Positions 1-7,397 of a stretch of DNA of 19,269 nucleotides are shown one piece after another. The notes below the pieces were generated by a model that was not told the DNA's origin, searched no databases, and saw only the letters and a program-made list of their open reading frames with translations. The stretch spans positions 1-19,269 of the forward strand of contig JAKFCU010000027.1 in the NCBI GenBank assembly GCA_036676475.1, read 5' to 3'. Within the stretch, counting starts at the first letter, position 1, and each line of letters opens with the position of its first letter. A program made the translations under genes and the position numbers. Source of the DNA: LC029 sp036676475 (GTDB taxonomy: Bacteria; Bacillota; Bacilli; Aneurinibacillales; RAOX-1).

Positions 1-252
1 CGTTAGTCACCCATGCCGCTTCGCGGCACCACAAAGAATGAAAATGGGGGTTCCTTGTCGAAGTTATACATACGGCTGGCGAGGAAGGTCGTTTCCGCTT
101 GGTGCTGCGAGCCCTACCGTTAGTCTGACTCCAACGACCTTGGTGCACCACGAATTGTCGCTCCTTTTAAGGAAGCACGCAGGGTAGAATAACCCCTTTC
201 TGGTTGTTGCACCAGCCTCCACTTATTCATTGCCGTAGAAAGGATGTTTCAC
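1..252 (+). ncRNA. Candidate IS110 bridge-RNA-encoding leader
   Basis: These 252 bases precede the transposase start and have no credible reading frame, but they are rich in stem-loops. Seen directly: TGCCGC-TTC-GCGGCA at 14-28; a 9-bp inverted repeat AAGGTCGTT (85-93) and AACGACCTT (133-141) enclosing a 39-nt loop; TCCTT/AAGGA at 162-173; GGGT/ACCC at 182-195; and CTGGT/ACCAG at 200-215. CTTGGTGC occurs twice (98-105, 139-146), and CGTTAGTC occurs at 1-8 and again at 118-125 inside the large loop. IS110-group elements are known to encode a structured bridge RNA with target- and donor-binding loops in this position. The assignment here is inference from position and folding potential; the true RNA ends are unknown. 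Confidence 0.4.
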
Positions 253-875
253 ATGGACATTCTCATTGAACGAGCTTGCGGTTTAGATGTTCACAAGAAG
301 TCGATTACCGCTTGTATCGTTACTCCTGAAGGAAAGGAGATTCGAACATTTTCTACTCACACGCTCTATATTATGGAAATGATCGATTGGATCAAAGAGC
401 ATCGCTGCACCCTGTAGCTATGGAAAGTACGGGTGTCTTCTGGAAGCCGATCGTCAATCTGCTAGAATCGGAGCGTATGGAGTTCCTCGTTGTCAATGCT
501 CAACACATCAATGCGGTTCCGGGTCGAAAAACGGATGTGAAAGATGCCGAGTGGATTTGTGATCTCTTACGTCATGGGTTGCTGAGGGCGAGCTTCATCC
601 CCGATCGAAACCAACGCGAGTTACGAGAGTTAGTTCGCTATCGCCGAAGTCTGATTGAAGAACGGTCTCGTGAAATCAATCGGATTCAAAAGGTCCTAGA
701 AGGAGCTAACATTAAACTCGCTGCCGTTATCTCGAGTGTCATGGGCGTTACCGGGCGAGATATGCTGGAAGCCATGGCCGAAGGAGTAGATGATCCAGAA
801 AAACTAGCCTTTTTAAAAAAAAGAAAAGCTGGGTCTTATTCCGAGATGCCATTTATAGTTGTTCAGGAAGAATGA
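253..875 (+). pseudogene. IS110-family transposase, frameshifted and 3'-truncated
   Basis: The gene starts at ATG 253 with the IS110 N-terminus (GLDVHKKS, first catalytic Asp) and reads to a TAG at 415-417. The family sequence continues in the +3 frame (VAMESTGVFWKP, catalytic Glu; then KTDVKDAEWI with two Asp). The join falls at about 405-417, where loss of one base would turn an expected ACC CAN GTA into ACC CTG TAG. All four DEDD residues of the RuvC-like domain are present once the frames are joined. The second frame runs to a stop at 873-875, but its last 20 or so residues after about base 815 do not look like transposase. The Transposase_20 domain with the catalytic Ser is missing. Family members are usually around 400 aa; about 190 aa remain. 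Confidence 0.85.
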
Positions 876-941
876 TATTTTCAGGGTAGTGGAACAAACA
901 AAAGGGATGCTAAGAAGGATTCACGGATCATAACGTCGAAT

Positions 942-970
942 TTATCACTAAATCAAAAAAATGGTATAAA
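942..970 (+). promoter_or_regulatory. Possible sigma-A promoter for the activator gene
   Basis: TTATCA (942-947) is separated by 17 bp from TATAAA (965-970), which is preceded by an extended -10 TG at 962-963. It lies about 50 bp ahead of the activator start. The -35 box matches the consensus at four of six positions, so this is a tentative call. The rest of the gap 876-1020 shows nothing recognisable. Confidence 0.4.
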
Positions 971-1020
971 CTGCCAACTTTTGAATCGCATGAACCGGAT
1001 AAAAAGGAGTGGTGGTTCTA

Positions 1021-2442
1021 TTGCCGGAAATAGCGGAAATGCGGAGTAAGCTGCAAATGTATGAAGATGTCTTTCAGCTTCTTTATGACGGCATCATCGT
1101 GGTAGATAAGCAAGGCTATGTTACGATGATTAGCGATACGTACGCGCGTTTTCTTGGAATTGAAGACTCCCATTCTGTCATTGGTAAGCATTGTACACAT
1201 GTGGTGGAAAATACTCGGATGCATGCCGTTCTCCAAACCGGGCAAGCGGAGATGGGGCATGTTCAAAGGGTAAATGGCAAGGATATCATTGTCTCCAGAA
1301 TACCGGTTTACAGAGACGGTGAACTGGCGGGCGCAATCGGAAAAGTGATGTTCCTGGATATCCACGAGCTGAAAATCTTGGCCAAACGCCTCAACTCGAT
1401 GGAATCGAAACTGGAATACTACCGAACGGAGTTGAAACGGGTACAGGGTGCCAAATATTCCTTTGAGAATATTGTGGGGCTAAGCGAAAAAATCAAGGAA
1501 GCGAAGAAATTGGCCATGAAGGTGGCTAACAGCCGCTCTACCATTTTGATTAGAGGGGAAAGCGGTACAGGAAAAGAGCTTTTTGGGCATGCCATTCACC
1601 ATAGCAGTCCGAGAGGTGATGGACCCTTTGTCCGAATCAATTGTGCGGCCATTCCTGCCGAATTGTTGGAGTCTGAACTGTTTGGTTATGAAGAAGGGGC
1701 ATTTACAGGCGCGAAAAAAGGAGGCAAGCCGGGAAAGATTGAATTGGCTTCAGGCGGTACCCTGTTTCTGGATGAAATCGGGGACATGCCTCTGGATATG
1801 CAGGCGAAATTGCTTCGGGTCCTTCAAGAAAAAGAGTTCGAGCGAATCGGCGGAACTAAGGTCAATCAGGTGGATGTGCGTTTTATTTCAGCTACTCATT
1901 GCGATTTGGAGGAAATGGTGGAAAACGGGAAGTTTCGTGAAGATTTGTTTTATCGCCTCAATGTCTTTACAATCGAAATTCCTGCCTTACGAGAGCGAGC
2001 GGAAGATATCCTTGTCGTCGCTCAATTTTTGATCGGCAAGCTCAATCAGGAATTGGGCACGAATTTCACCACGATGGAAGACAGCGTGATTGCACTTTTT
2101 CAGCAGTATCCTTGGCAAGGCAACATCCGGGAATTGGAAAATGTGCTCGAGAGAGCCATGAATGTCTCCGATGGTCAGGTTATTCGGTTCGATGATTTGC
2201 CCGTATATTTGCGGAAATGGGTGGGGGGGGAAGAACCTCATGCTTTTGGAAGCTATCTTCTCCAGGTTGAAGTGGAAGGGGCTGAGAAGAAAGCGATTTT
2301 GAAAGCACTGCAAAAAACAGCGGGAAATCGTCAGCAGGCAGCTGAACTGCTAGGCATTCACCGAGCGAGTCTTTACCGTAAGATGGAAAAATACGGGATA
2401 GGAGAGGAAGCTACACCGTATTCAATTCGGATTGATCGATAA
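1021..2442 (+). CDS. PAS-type sigma-54-dependent transcriptional activator
   Basis: This is a bacterial enhancer-binding protein of about 473 aa that would activate RNA polymerase carrying sigma-54. From the N-terminus there is a PAS-like sensor (about residues 12-110, with DGIIVVDKQG) and a short coiled linker. An AAA+ ATPase domain follows, with Walker A GESGTGKE (about 178-185), the sigma-54 contact loop GAFTGA (about 226-231) and Walker B GTLFLDEIGD (about 246-255). A Fis-type helix-turn-helix lies at about 425-460 (AGNRQQAAELLGIHRASLYRK). TTG 1021 is preferred because AAAGGAG ends 11 nt upstream; the GTGs at 1009 and 1012 overlap or abut that site. There is no receiver domain, so the signal is probably a ligand sensed by PAS. 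The gene lies directly upstream of a sigma-54 promoter and the liv-type operon, which is its likely target. The inducer is unknown. Confidence 0.93.
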   Translation: MPEIAEMRSKLQMYEDVFQLLYDGIIVVDKQGYVTMISDTYARFLGIEDSHSVIGKHCTHVVENTRMHAVLQTGQAEMGHVQRVNGKDIIVSRIPVYRDGELAGAIGKVMFLDIHELKILAKRLNSMESKLEYYRTELKRVQGAKYSFENIVGLSEKIKEAKKLAMKVANSRSTILIRGESGTGKELFGHAIHHSSPRGDGPFVRINCAAIPAELLESELFGYEEGAFTGAKKGGKPGKIELASGGTLFLDEIGDMPLDMQAKLLRVLQEKEFERIGGTKVNQVDVRFISATHCDLEEMVENGKFREDLFYRLNVFTIEIPALRERAEDILVVAQFLIGKLNQELGTNFTTMEDSVIALFQQYPWQGNIRELENVLERAMNVSDGQVIRFDDLPVYLRKWVGGEEPHAFGSYLLQVEVEGAEKKAILKALQKTAGNRQQAAELLGIHRASLYRKMEKYGIGEEATPYSIRIDR

Positions 2443-2494
2443 AAGTGGGATTCGAATACGAATGCCTCTTTATTCATGTTGCAAATCCACAACG

Positions 2495-2558
2495 GTGTCG
2501 CAAGTATACGACACTGAAAATGGTGCAATCTTCACCGTAATGTCACGTTTTTGCGACA
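2495..2558 (+). promoter_or_regulatory. Candidate upstream activator sites (two TGTC-N10-GACA dyads)
   Basis: Two 18-bp dyads with the same frame, TGTC-N10-GACA, lie at 2496-2513 and 2541-2558, 45 bp apart centre to centre. The first extends to a perfect 6-bp-arm repeat, GTGTCG-N8-CGACAC (2495-2514). Both contain TTGCGACA or its complement. They sit about 93 and 138 bp upstream of the -12 element, a normal enhancer distance for a sigma-54 activator. Binding by the activator encoded at 1021-2442 is inferred. Confidence 0.65.
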
Positions 2559-2627
2559 AGGAATGAAAACGCTTAAATTTAAAAGCAAACAAACCCCTAA
2601 AAACCTTTGTATTCTGAAAATAAAATT

Positions 2628-2644
2628 TTGGCATAATAATTGCA
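2628..2644 (+). promoter_or_regulatory. Sigma-54 (-24/-12) promoter of the liv-type operon
   Basis: The sequence TTGGCATAATAATTGCA has GG at 2630-2631 and GC at 2642-2643 with exactly 10 bp between them, as sigma-54 promoters require. It matches the YTGGCACG-N4-TTGCW consensus except at one or two spacer-side bases. The expected transcription start is near 2655, about 38 nt ahead of the first gene. An activator gene and paired dyads lie immediately upstream. Confidence 0.88.
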
Positions 2645-2692
2645 AAATTAAAACAAGTGAGAAGCATTATAAACCTAAAGGGGTGTGTTTGA

Positions 2693-3937
2693 TTGAAAAG
2701 AAAGCTTTCATTTGTTCTGTCCTTGTTCATGTCAGCCATGCTAGTTGCATCCGGCTGCGCTCCCAAACTGGACTCCAGCCAGCCTTCTGCGGGAGGTGGG
2801 CAAAGCAGCGACAGCAGTCAAACCCAAGGCTCAGGAACGGGCGGATCCGACAGTACCGGAGAGATTCCGATTGGACTCGCGATCTCTTTGACTGGTGGAA
2901 CCGCTCTATACGGAGAAGGTTCCAAGCGGGGAGCGGAGCTTGCCATTGAAGAGTTCAATGCGAGTGGTGGATATAACGGCCAGCAAGCGAAACTCGTGGT
3001 TTATGATGATGAGGCTAAACCGGAAAAATCAGTAGAAGTGGTACAAAAGCTCATTAATCAGGATAAAGTGGTGGGGATTGTCGGACCGGCGAACTCCGGA
3101 AACGCCATGGCTCATATCAAACTCTCCCAGGAAGCTAAAATCCCGCAGGTTGTACCCGTAGCGACAGGAAGCAAAATCACAAGCCAATTTGCTGATCAGG
3201 AGAAAAACTATATCTTCCGGGTTTCTCCGTTGGATAGCGTTCAAGTATCCGCAATTTTGGAATCGTTGATTGCCGGCCAAGGATTGAAGAAGTTAGGCTT
3301 AATCCATGATACGGAAGGCTACGGACAAGGCGGAAAAGAAGATGTAGTCAATCAGATGAAGGAAAAGTACAATTTGGAGCCGGCTGCGTTCTCTGCTTTC
3401 GACCCGAAGGAGCTTAATCTGGAACAGTCGATTCGTGACATGAAAAAAGCCGGGGTAGAGGCTGTGGTCTTCTATGGATTGGCTCCTCAGTGTGTGAAGC
3501 TGTTGGAAGCGCGTAATAAGGAAGGATTGGACGTTCCGATTTACGCGACATGGACGATGGGAGATCCGACGGTGAAAAATCTTGTTGGGGATCTGGTTAA
3601 TGAAAACGTATTCTTCGTCCAATCTTTCACGGCCGATCAATCGGATAAAGCTAAAGCATTTCATGATAAAGTGGTTGCCAAATACAAGGAAGACCTATTT
3701 CCCATTGCAACGGCTCAAGGATATGACAGCACCAAGCTTATCTTAGATGCGATTAAAAAAGTCGGTCCAGATGGGGAAAAGATACGTGATCAAATTGAGG
3801 GCTTTACGGACTTTGAAGGGGTAACCGCCATCAGCAAGACTCCATTCAGCAAGGATAATCATGAGGCTTTTGGTTCGAAGGATGTGTTTATTGCCACGTA
3901 TAAAGACGGTGCGGTCAGTGCTGTGAAAATGAATTAG
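2693..3937 (+). CDS. LivJ/LivK-type ABC transporter substrate-binding lipoprotein
   Basis: The product (414 aa) is an extracellular binding protein of the Peripla_BP_6 / Leu-Ile-Val-binding family that delivers ligand to the permeases encoded next. The TTG start at 2693 follows AAAGGGGTG with about 8 nt spacing. A type II signal peptide ends in the lipobox LVASGC, with Cys22 as the lipidated residue. A Ser/Gly-rich tether (about 27-57) precedes the binding domain, which begins IPIGLAISLTGG. The SKRGAELAIEEFNASGG and VGIVGPANSGNAMA segments are typical of the family. Liv-type binding proteins also carry amides, urea, aromatic acids and short carboxylates, so branched-chain amino acids are not certain as the ligand. 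It is the first gene of a sigma-54-driven operon. Confidence 0.93.
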   Translation: MKRKLSFVLSLFMSAMLVASGCAPKLDSSQPSAGGGQSSDSSQTQGSGTGGSDSTGEIPIGLAISLTGGTALYGEGSKRGAELAIEEFNASGGYNGQQAKLVVYDDEAKPEKSVEVVQKLINQDKVVGIVGPANSGNAMAHIKLSQEAKIPQVVPVATGSKITSQFADQEKNYIFRVSPLDSVQVSAILESLIAGQGLKKLGLIHDTEGYGQGGKEDVVNQMKEKYNLEPAAFSAFDPKELNLEQSIRDMKKAGVEAVVFYGLAPQCVKLLEARNKEGLDVPIYATWTMGDPTVKNLVGDLVNENVFFVQSFTADQSDKAKAFHDKVVAKYKEDLFPIATAQGYDSTKLILDAIKKVGPDGEKIRDQIEGFTDFEGVTAISKTPFSKDNHEAFGSKDVFIATYKDGAVSAVKMN

Positions 3938-3943
3938 CAAAGC

Positions 3944-3975
3944 GGAAGGGGGAGGCTTCCTTCTCTCCCCCTTCC
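3944..3975 (+). other. Intercistronic hairpin between binding-protein and permease genes
   Basis: A perfect 11-bp stem, GGAAGGGGGAG (3944-3954) with CTCCCCCTTCC (3965-3975), encloses a 10-nt loop. It starts about 6 nt after the binding-protein stop codon. No T-run follows, so it is not a classic terminator. By analogy with other binding-protein-dependent operons it may stabilise the upstream message or partly attenuate transcription, giving more binding protein than permease. Confidence 0.75.
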
Positions 3976-4004
3976 ATTCCCTATAAACAGAAAGGGGACG
4001 AAAA

Positions 4005-4904
4005 ATGGAATTTAGTGAATTGCTTCAAGCGATCATAAATGGGCTAGTATACGGCAGTGTTTATGCGATCATTGCCCAAGGATTTTATATTACGTACATC
4101 ACAACGAATACCATGAATTTTGGTCAAGGAGACTTTCTCATGCTGGGAGCGCTCATTGGGATTACTGTGTTTAGTGGAACCATGAGTGCAGGGATGGGGG
4201 TCCTTCTTTCTTTCCTCCTAGCCATTGTGGCTGTATTGATCTTGCTTGGATTGGCCGGATGGGGCCTGGAACAGGTGGCGATCCGGCCCTTAAGGGGATT
4301 TCATTCGATCGGATGGATCCTGAGTACCGTGGCGGTGGCTATGATTGCCCGCAATATTGCCATGCTGATTTGGGGACGGGATGTTGTGGCCGCTCAGTCG
4401 CCGTTTGGGCGGAAAGTCATCGATTTCGGCCTTATTCGCATGTTGCCCCATGAAATTTTTGTATTGGTCAGCGGACTGATGATTATGGTCATCCTATACT
4501 ATTTCCTGAAAAAATCGATTCTGGGTAAAGCTTTAGAAGCGGTTGCCTTCAATCGGGATGCCGCCTCCCTGATGGGAATCAACCCGCGCTATATGGCTGG
4601 ATTTGCCTTTGTCATTTCCGGTGCCCTCGCAGGGATGGGAGGAATCTTGGTTGGCCCGTTGGTGCAGCCAGGTGCCTTCATGGGTGTGTCATTGGGATTG
4701 AAGGCTTTTGCGGCAGCCATTATCGGTGGCATTGAAAGCCCTGTTGGGATTTTTCTCGGTGGCTTGCTGCTTGGTGTAATTGAAAGTGTGTTTGCCATCT
4801 ATAGTACCTCGCTGAAGGATGCCGCCTCTTTTGTCCTGATTCTGATCATACTCGCTCTCTTGCCACAAGGATTGTTCGGAAAAAGCATAAAGGAGAAATT
4901 CTAA
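4005..4904 (+). CDS. livH: LivH-type ABC transporter permease
   Basis: This 299-aa integral membrane protein belongs to the LivH family (BPD_transp_2) and forms one half of the translocation channel. It has the LivH-typical start (LLQAIINGLVYGSVYAIIAQGF), the NFGQGDFLMLGA segment and about eight hydrophobic stretches. The EAA-like cytoplasmic loop around GKALEAVAFNRDAASLMGIN matches the family region that contacts the ATPases. ATG 4005 follows AGAAAGGGGA at suitable spacing. The stop is 2 nt before the next gene, so translation is probably coupled. Length and organisation are standard for the family. Confidence 0.93.
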   Translation: MEFSELLQAIINGLVYGSVYAIIAQGFYITYITTNTMNFGQGDFLMLGALIGITVFSGTMSAGMGVLLSFLLAIVAVLILLGLAGWGLEQVAIRPLRGFHSIGWILSTVAVAMIARNIAMLIWGRDVVAAQSPFGRKVIDFGLIRMLPHEIFVLVSGLMIMVILYYFLKKSILGKALEAVAFNRDAASLMGINPRYMAGFAFVISGALAGMGGILVGPLVQPGAFMGVSLGLKAFAAAIIGGIESPVGIFLGGLLLGVIESVFAIYSTSLKDAASFVLILIILALLPQGLFGKSIKEKF

Positions 4905-4906
4905 TC

Positions 4907-6712
4907 ATGAAAAAGTGGAAATGGGCTTTTACTAATTTGTTGCTGCCACTTCTGGTCATTTATGCTTTTCCATGGATCTTTCCGAATGAATTCTATATCC
5001 ATTTGGCTCAAAGCTTTGGGATTATGTATATCGTGATCGTTGGATTAAACATTTTGGTCGGCTTGTCAGATCAGCTGTCCTTGGGTCACGTCGGCTTTTA
5101 TGCCATTGGTGCTTACATGTCCGCTATTCTCACGGAGCTTGGAATCAACTTTTTTGTCAGTATCATGCTGTCGAGTTTGGCGGCAGCCGTTTTTGGAGCC
5201 ATCGTAGCCCTGCTTTCCCTCCGATCTAAAGGACCCTATCTAGCTATGGTTACCATTGCATTTGGAGAACTGATTACGATTGTAGTCAACCGTTGGGTCG
5301 ATGTAACCGGCGGACCTGCTGGCTATTATTCTCCAGAGCCATCCCTGTTCGGTTTTTCTTTGCATACGGTGGAGTATTTCTGGTTTATCGGGCTTTTGGC
5401 CGTTTTGGTGACGGTTGGCGCTTCTCACATTTTCAAAGGCAGATTTGGCCGCACGTTTGTCGCAATTGGGAACAGCCCTATCGCGAGTGAGGTGGTAGGG
5501 ATCCATGTGAAAAATTGGAAGATCCTTGCATTCTCTATGAGCGCCTTTCTAGCCGGTATGGGTGGCGGTCTGTTTTCTTTTCAAAATGGATTCATCAGCA
5601 GTACCACATTTGAATTCGATAAATCTATTCTATTTTTAATTGGTGTGATCGTTGGTGGCTCTGGAACCAAATGGGGACCTGTTGTCGGTACGGCTATCGT
5701 CGTTCTCCTGCCTCAGCTTTTCCAATCGCTTGTAGATTATCACCTGATGATTTTCGGAGGGATTTTGCTCTTCGCTCTCATTATTTTACCGGACGGTATT
5801 GTGGGGGAACTGTCCAAACGATCCTTCTTTCAAAGATTCCAGAAGAAAGAACAGCAGCATGCTGCTCTTAGGGATAAGGGTGAGCCGGAGCTTGAACTGC
5901 CACCGGCAGTGCAGGGGACCCTGTTGGAGATAAGAGCGATGGGGATGCAGTTTGGCGGGCTCAAAGCTGTAAATGATGTGGATCTTAACGTAGACGGCGG
6001 TTCCGTACATGGGGTAATTGGACCTAACGGATCCGGAAAAAGTACGACGGTCAATATGTTAAGCGGTGTTTATACTCCAACCAGCGGGAAGATTCTATGG
6101 CGGAGCAAAGACATCACCCGGTATGCCCCGCACCAGATCGCACACGAGGGGATTACGCGAACGTTCCAAAACCTACAGCTTTTTCATGACCTAACCATCT
6201 TGGAGAATGTGATGATCGGATTTCATCAGCATTTTCGAACCGGTTTTATTTCGAATCTTATTCATACTCGTGCGGTTAGTCGAGAGGAGGAGTCATTTGC
6301 CCAGAAAGCGTTTGAACTTCTACGCATCGTAGGACTGGAGCAGAAAGCTTATCAGAAAGCATCCGATCTCTCTTATGGCGAGCAGCGCTTGGTCGAAATT
6401 GCCCGTGGGTTGGCTATCAAGCCGATGCTGATGATTCTCGATGAACCAGCTGCAGGGGCGAGTCCAGTGGAGATCGAGAAAATCATGAATGTCATCAGCC
6501 GGTTGAAAAAGGCGGGATTGTCTATCATTCTGGTTGAGCATCACATGGAAATTGTCATGAACATTTGCGATCACCTTACCGTGTTGGATTTCGGGGAAAA
6601 GATTGCGGAGGGAACTCCAAAAGAAATCCAGCAGAATCAGAAGGTGATTCAAGCGTATTTAGGGGGAGAGGAGGTATCGGAGCTTGTTGCAGGTAAAAAA
6701 TCTGTCAGTTAA
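4907..6712 (+). CDS. Fused LivM-type permease / LivG-type ATPase
   Basis: One uninterrupted 601-aa frame joins two proteins that are separate in E. coli. Residues 1 to about 300 are a LivM permease (about eight membrane segments; GLSDQLSLGHVGFYAIGAYM is the family hallmark). Residues about 300-340 are a charged linker rich in Lys, Glu and Gln. From about 340 on it is a LivG ATPase, with Walker A GPNGSGKST (about 372-380), the Q-loop region FQNLQLF, signature LSYGEQR (about 488-494), Walker B MLMILDEP and the H-loop residue in VEHHM. The start at 4907 uses AAAGGAG 11 nt upstream. Such M-G fusions are known in other bacteria. The protein should pair with LivH and LivF. It overlaps livF by 29 nt. 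Confidence 0.93.
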   Translation: MKKWKWAFTNLLLPLLVIYAFPWIFPNEFYIHLAQSFGIMYIVIVGLNILVGLSDQLSLGHVGFYAIGAYMSAILTELGINFFVSIMLSSLAAAVFGAIVALLSLRSKGPYLAMVTIAFGELITIVVNRWVDVTGGPAGYYSPEPSLFGFSLHTVEYFWFIGLLAVLVTVGASHIFKGRFGRTFVAIGNSPIASEVVGIHVKNWKILAFSMSAFLAGMGGGLFSFQNGFISSTTFEFDKSILFLIGVIVGGSGTKWGPVVGTAIVVLLPQLFQSLVDYHLMIFGGILLFALIILPDGIVGELSKRSFFQRFQKKEQQHAALRDKGEPELELPPAVQGTLLEIRAMGMQFGGLKAVNDVDLNVDGGSVHGVIGPNGSGKSTTVNMLSGVYTPTSGKILWRSKDITRYAPHQIAHEGITRTFQNLQLFHDLTILENVMIGFHQHFRTGFISNLIHTRAVSREEESFAQKAFELLRIVGLEQKAYQKASDLSYGEQRLVEIARGLAIKPMLMILDEPAAGASPVEIEKIMNVISRLKKAGLSIILVEHHMEIVMNICDHLTVLDFGEKIAEGTPKEIQQNQKVIQAYLGGEEVSELVAGKKSVS

Positions 6713-7394
6713 TTATGGCCATGCCAGGGCGCTCCTTGATGTCAATCTGGAAGTGAATCAAGGAGAGGTTGTTGCGGTTGTCGGCAGGAATGGGGCAGGA
6801 AAAACTACACTGCTGCGAACGATCACCGGCTTGGTAAAACCGCGGGACGGTGAGGTGGTCCTGAGCGGGGAGACAATCACTTCGCGAGCAGCGCATAAAA
6901 TAGTAGAATGGGGTATTTCTCACGTTCCACAGGGAAGGCAGGTTTTTGGTGATCAAACCGTCGAAGATAATTTAATTCTTGGCGCTTACCGGAAGGCCAA
7001 GAAAGAGCCGAAGCGGGTCAAAGAACTCATCGCACTTGAATATGAACGATTTCCCCGTCTAAAGGAGAGACGACATCAATACGCAGGGACATTGAGTGGG
7101 GGAGAGCAGCAAATGTTGGCCCTTTCCCGCGCCCTGATGAGTGAACCCAAATTGCTGGTGCTTGACGAACCTTCGATGGGGCTATCTCCCTTGTATGTGA
7201 AGCACATCTTTGACACGATTATACAGCTAAAAGAAATGGGAACCACGATTCTTCTCGTCGAACAGCTTGCCATGGCGGCCCTGTCTATCTCCGATCGTGC
7301 CTATGTACTGCAAATGGGTTCCGTATGCCTGGAAGGAGAGTCGTCCGAGCTGCTTGGAAATGACAAGGTTTTAAAAGCGTACCTGGGGGAATAG
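6684..7394 (+). CDS. livF: LivF-type ABC transporter ATP-binding protein
   Basis: The 236-aa product is the second nucleotide-binding subunit of the liv-type importer. Visible motifs are Walker A GRNGAGKTT (about 34-42), the Q-loop region VPQGRQVF, signature LSGGEQQ (about 137-143), Walker B LLVLDEPSMGLSP and the switch region LLVEQ. GRQVF is typical of LivF. The start is TTG 6684, 9 nt after AGGAGG (6669-6674) inside the end of the fused livM-livG gene; the next codon is also TTG. The 29-nt overlap implies translational coupling. Length is normal for LivF (about 235 aa). Confidence 0.93.
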   Translation: MLQVKNLSVNYGHARALLDVNLEVNQGEVVAVVGRNGAGKTTLLRTITGLVKPRDGEVVLSGETITSRAAHKIVEWGISHVPQGRQVFGDQTVEDNLILGAYRKAKKEPKRVKELIALEYERFPRLKERRHQYAGTLSGGEQQMLALSRALMSEPKLLVLDEPSMGLSPLYVKHIFDTIIQLKEMGTTILLVEQLAMAALSISDRAYVLQMGSVCLEGESSELLGNDKVLKAYLGE

Positions 7395-7397
7395 ATT

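Larger units (their letters stand above)
1..875 (+). mobile_element. IS110-family insertion sequence remnant (left part)
   Basis: The stretch carries a long structured non-coding leader (about 1-252) and then the N-terminal half of an IS110-type DEDD transposase. The layout of a long leader upstream of the transposase resembles the IS110 group rather than the IS1111 group. Recognisable transposase similarity stops near base 815, just before an A-rich run, and the serine-containing C-terminal domain is absent. The right end has therefore been lost. The left end may lie at or before base 1, so the exact boundary is not visible. No terminal inverted repeats can be defined, which is normal for the IS110 group. 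The element should not be able to move by itself. Confidence 0.8.

Noticed and set aside
1583..2032. Forward 149-aa frame inside the first activator gene
   Set aside because: It is an out-of-frame shadow of the AAA+ domain.
2551..2949. Forward open frame across the sigma-54 promoter and the start of the binding-protein gene
   Set aside because: It overlaps the -24/-12 promoter and the lipoprotein signal sequence in another frame and encodes no recognisable protein.
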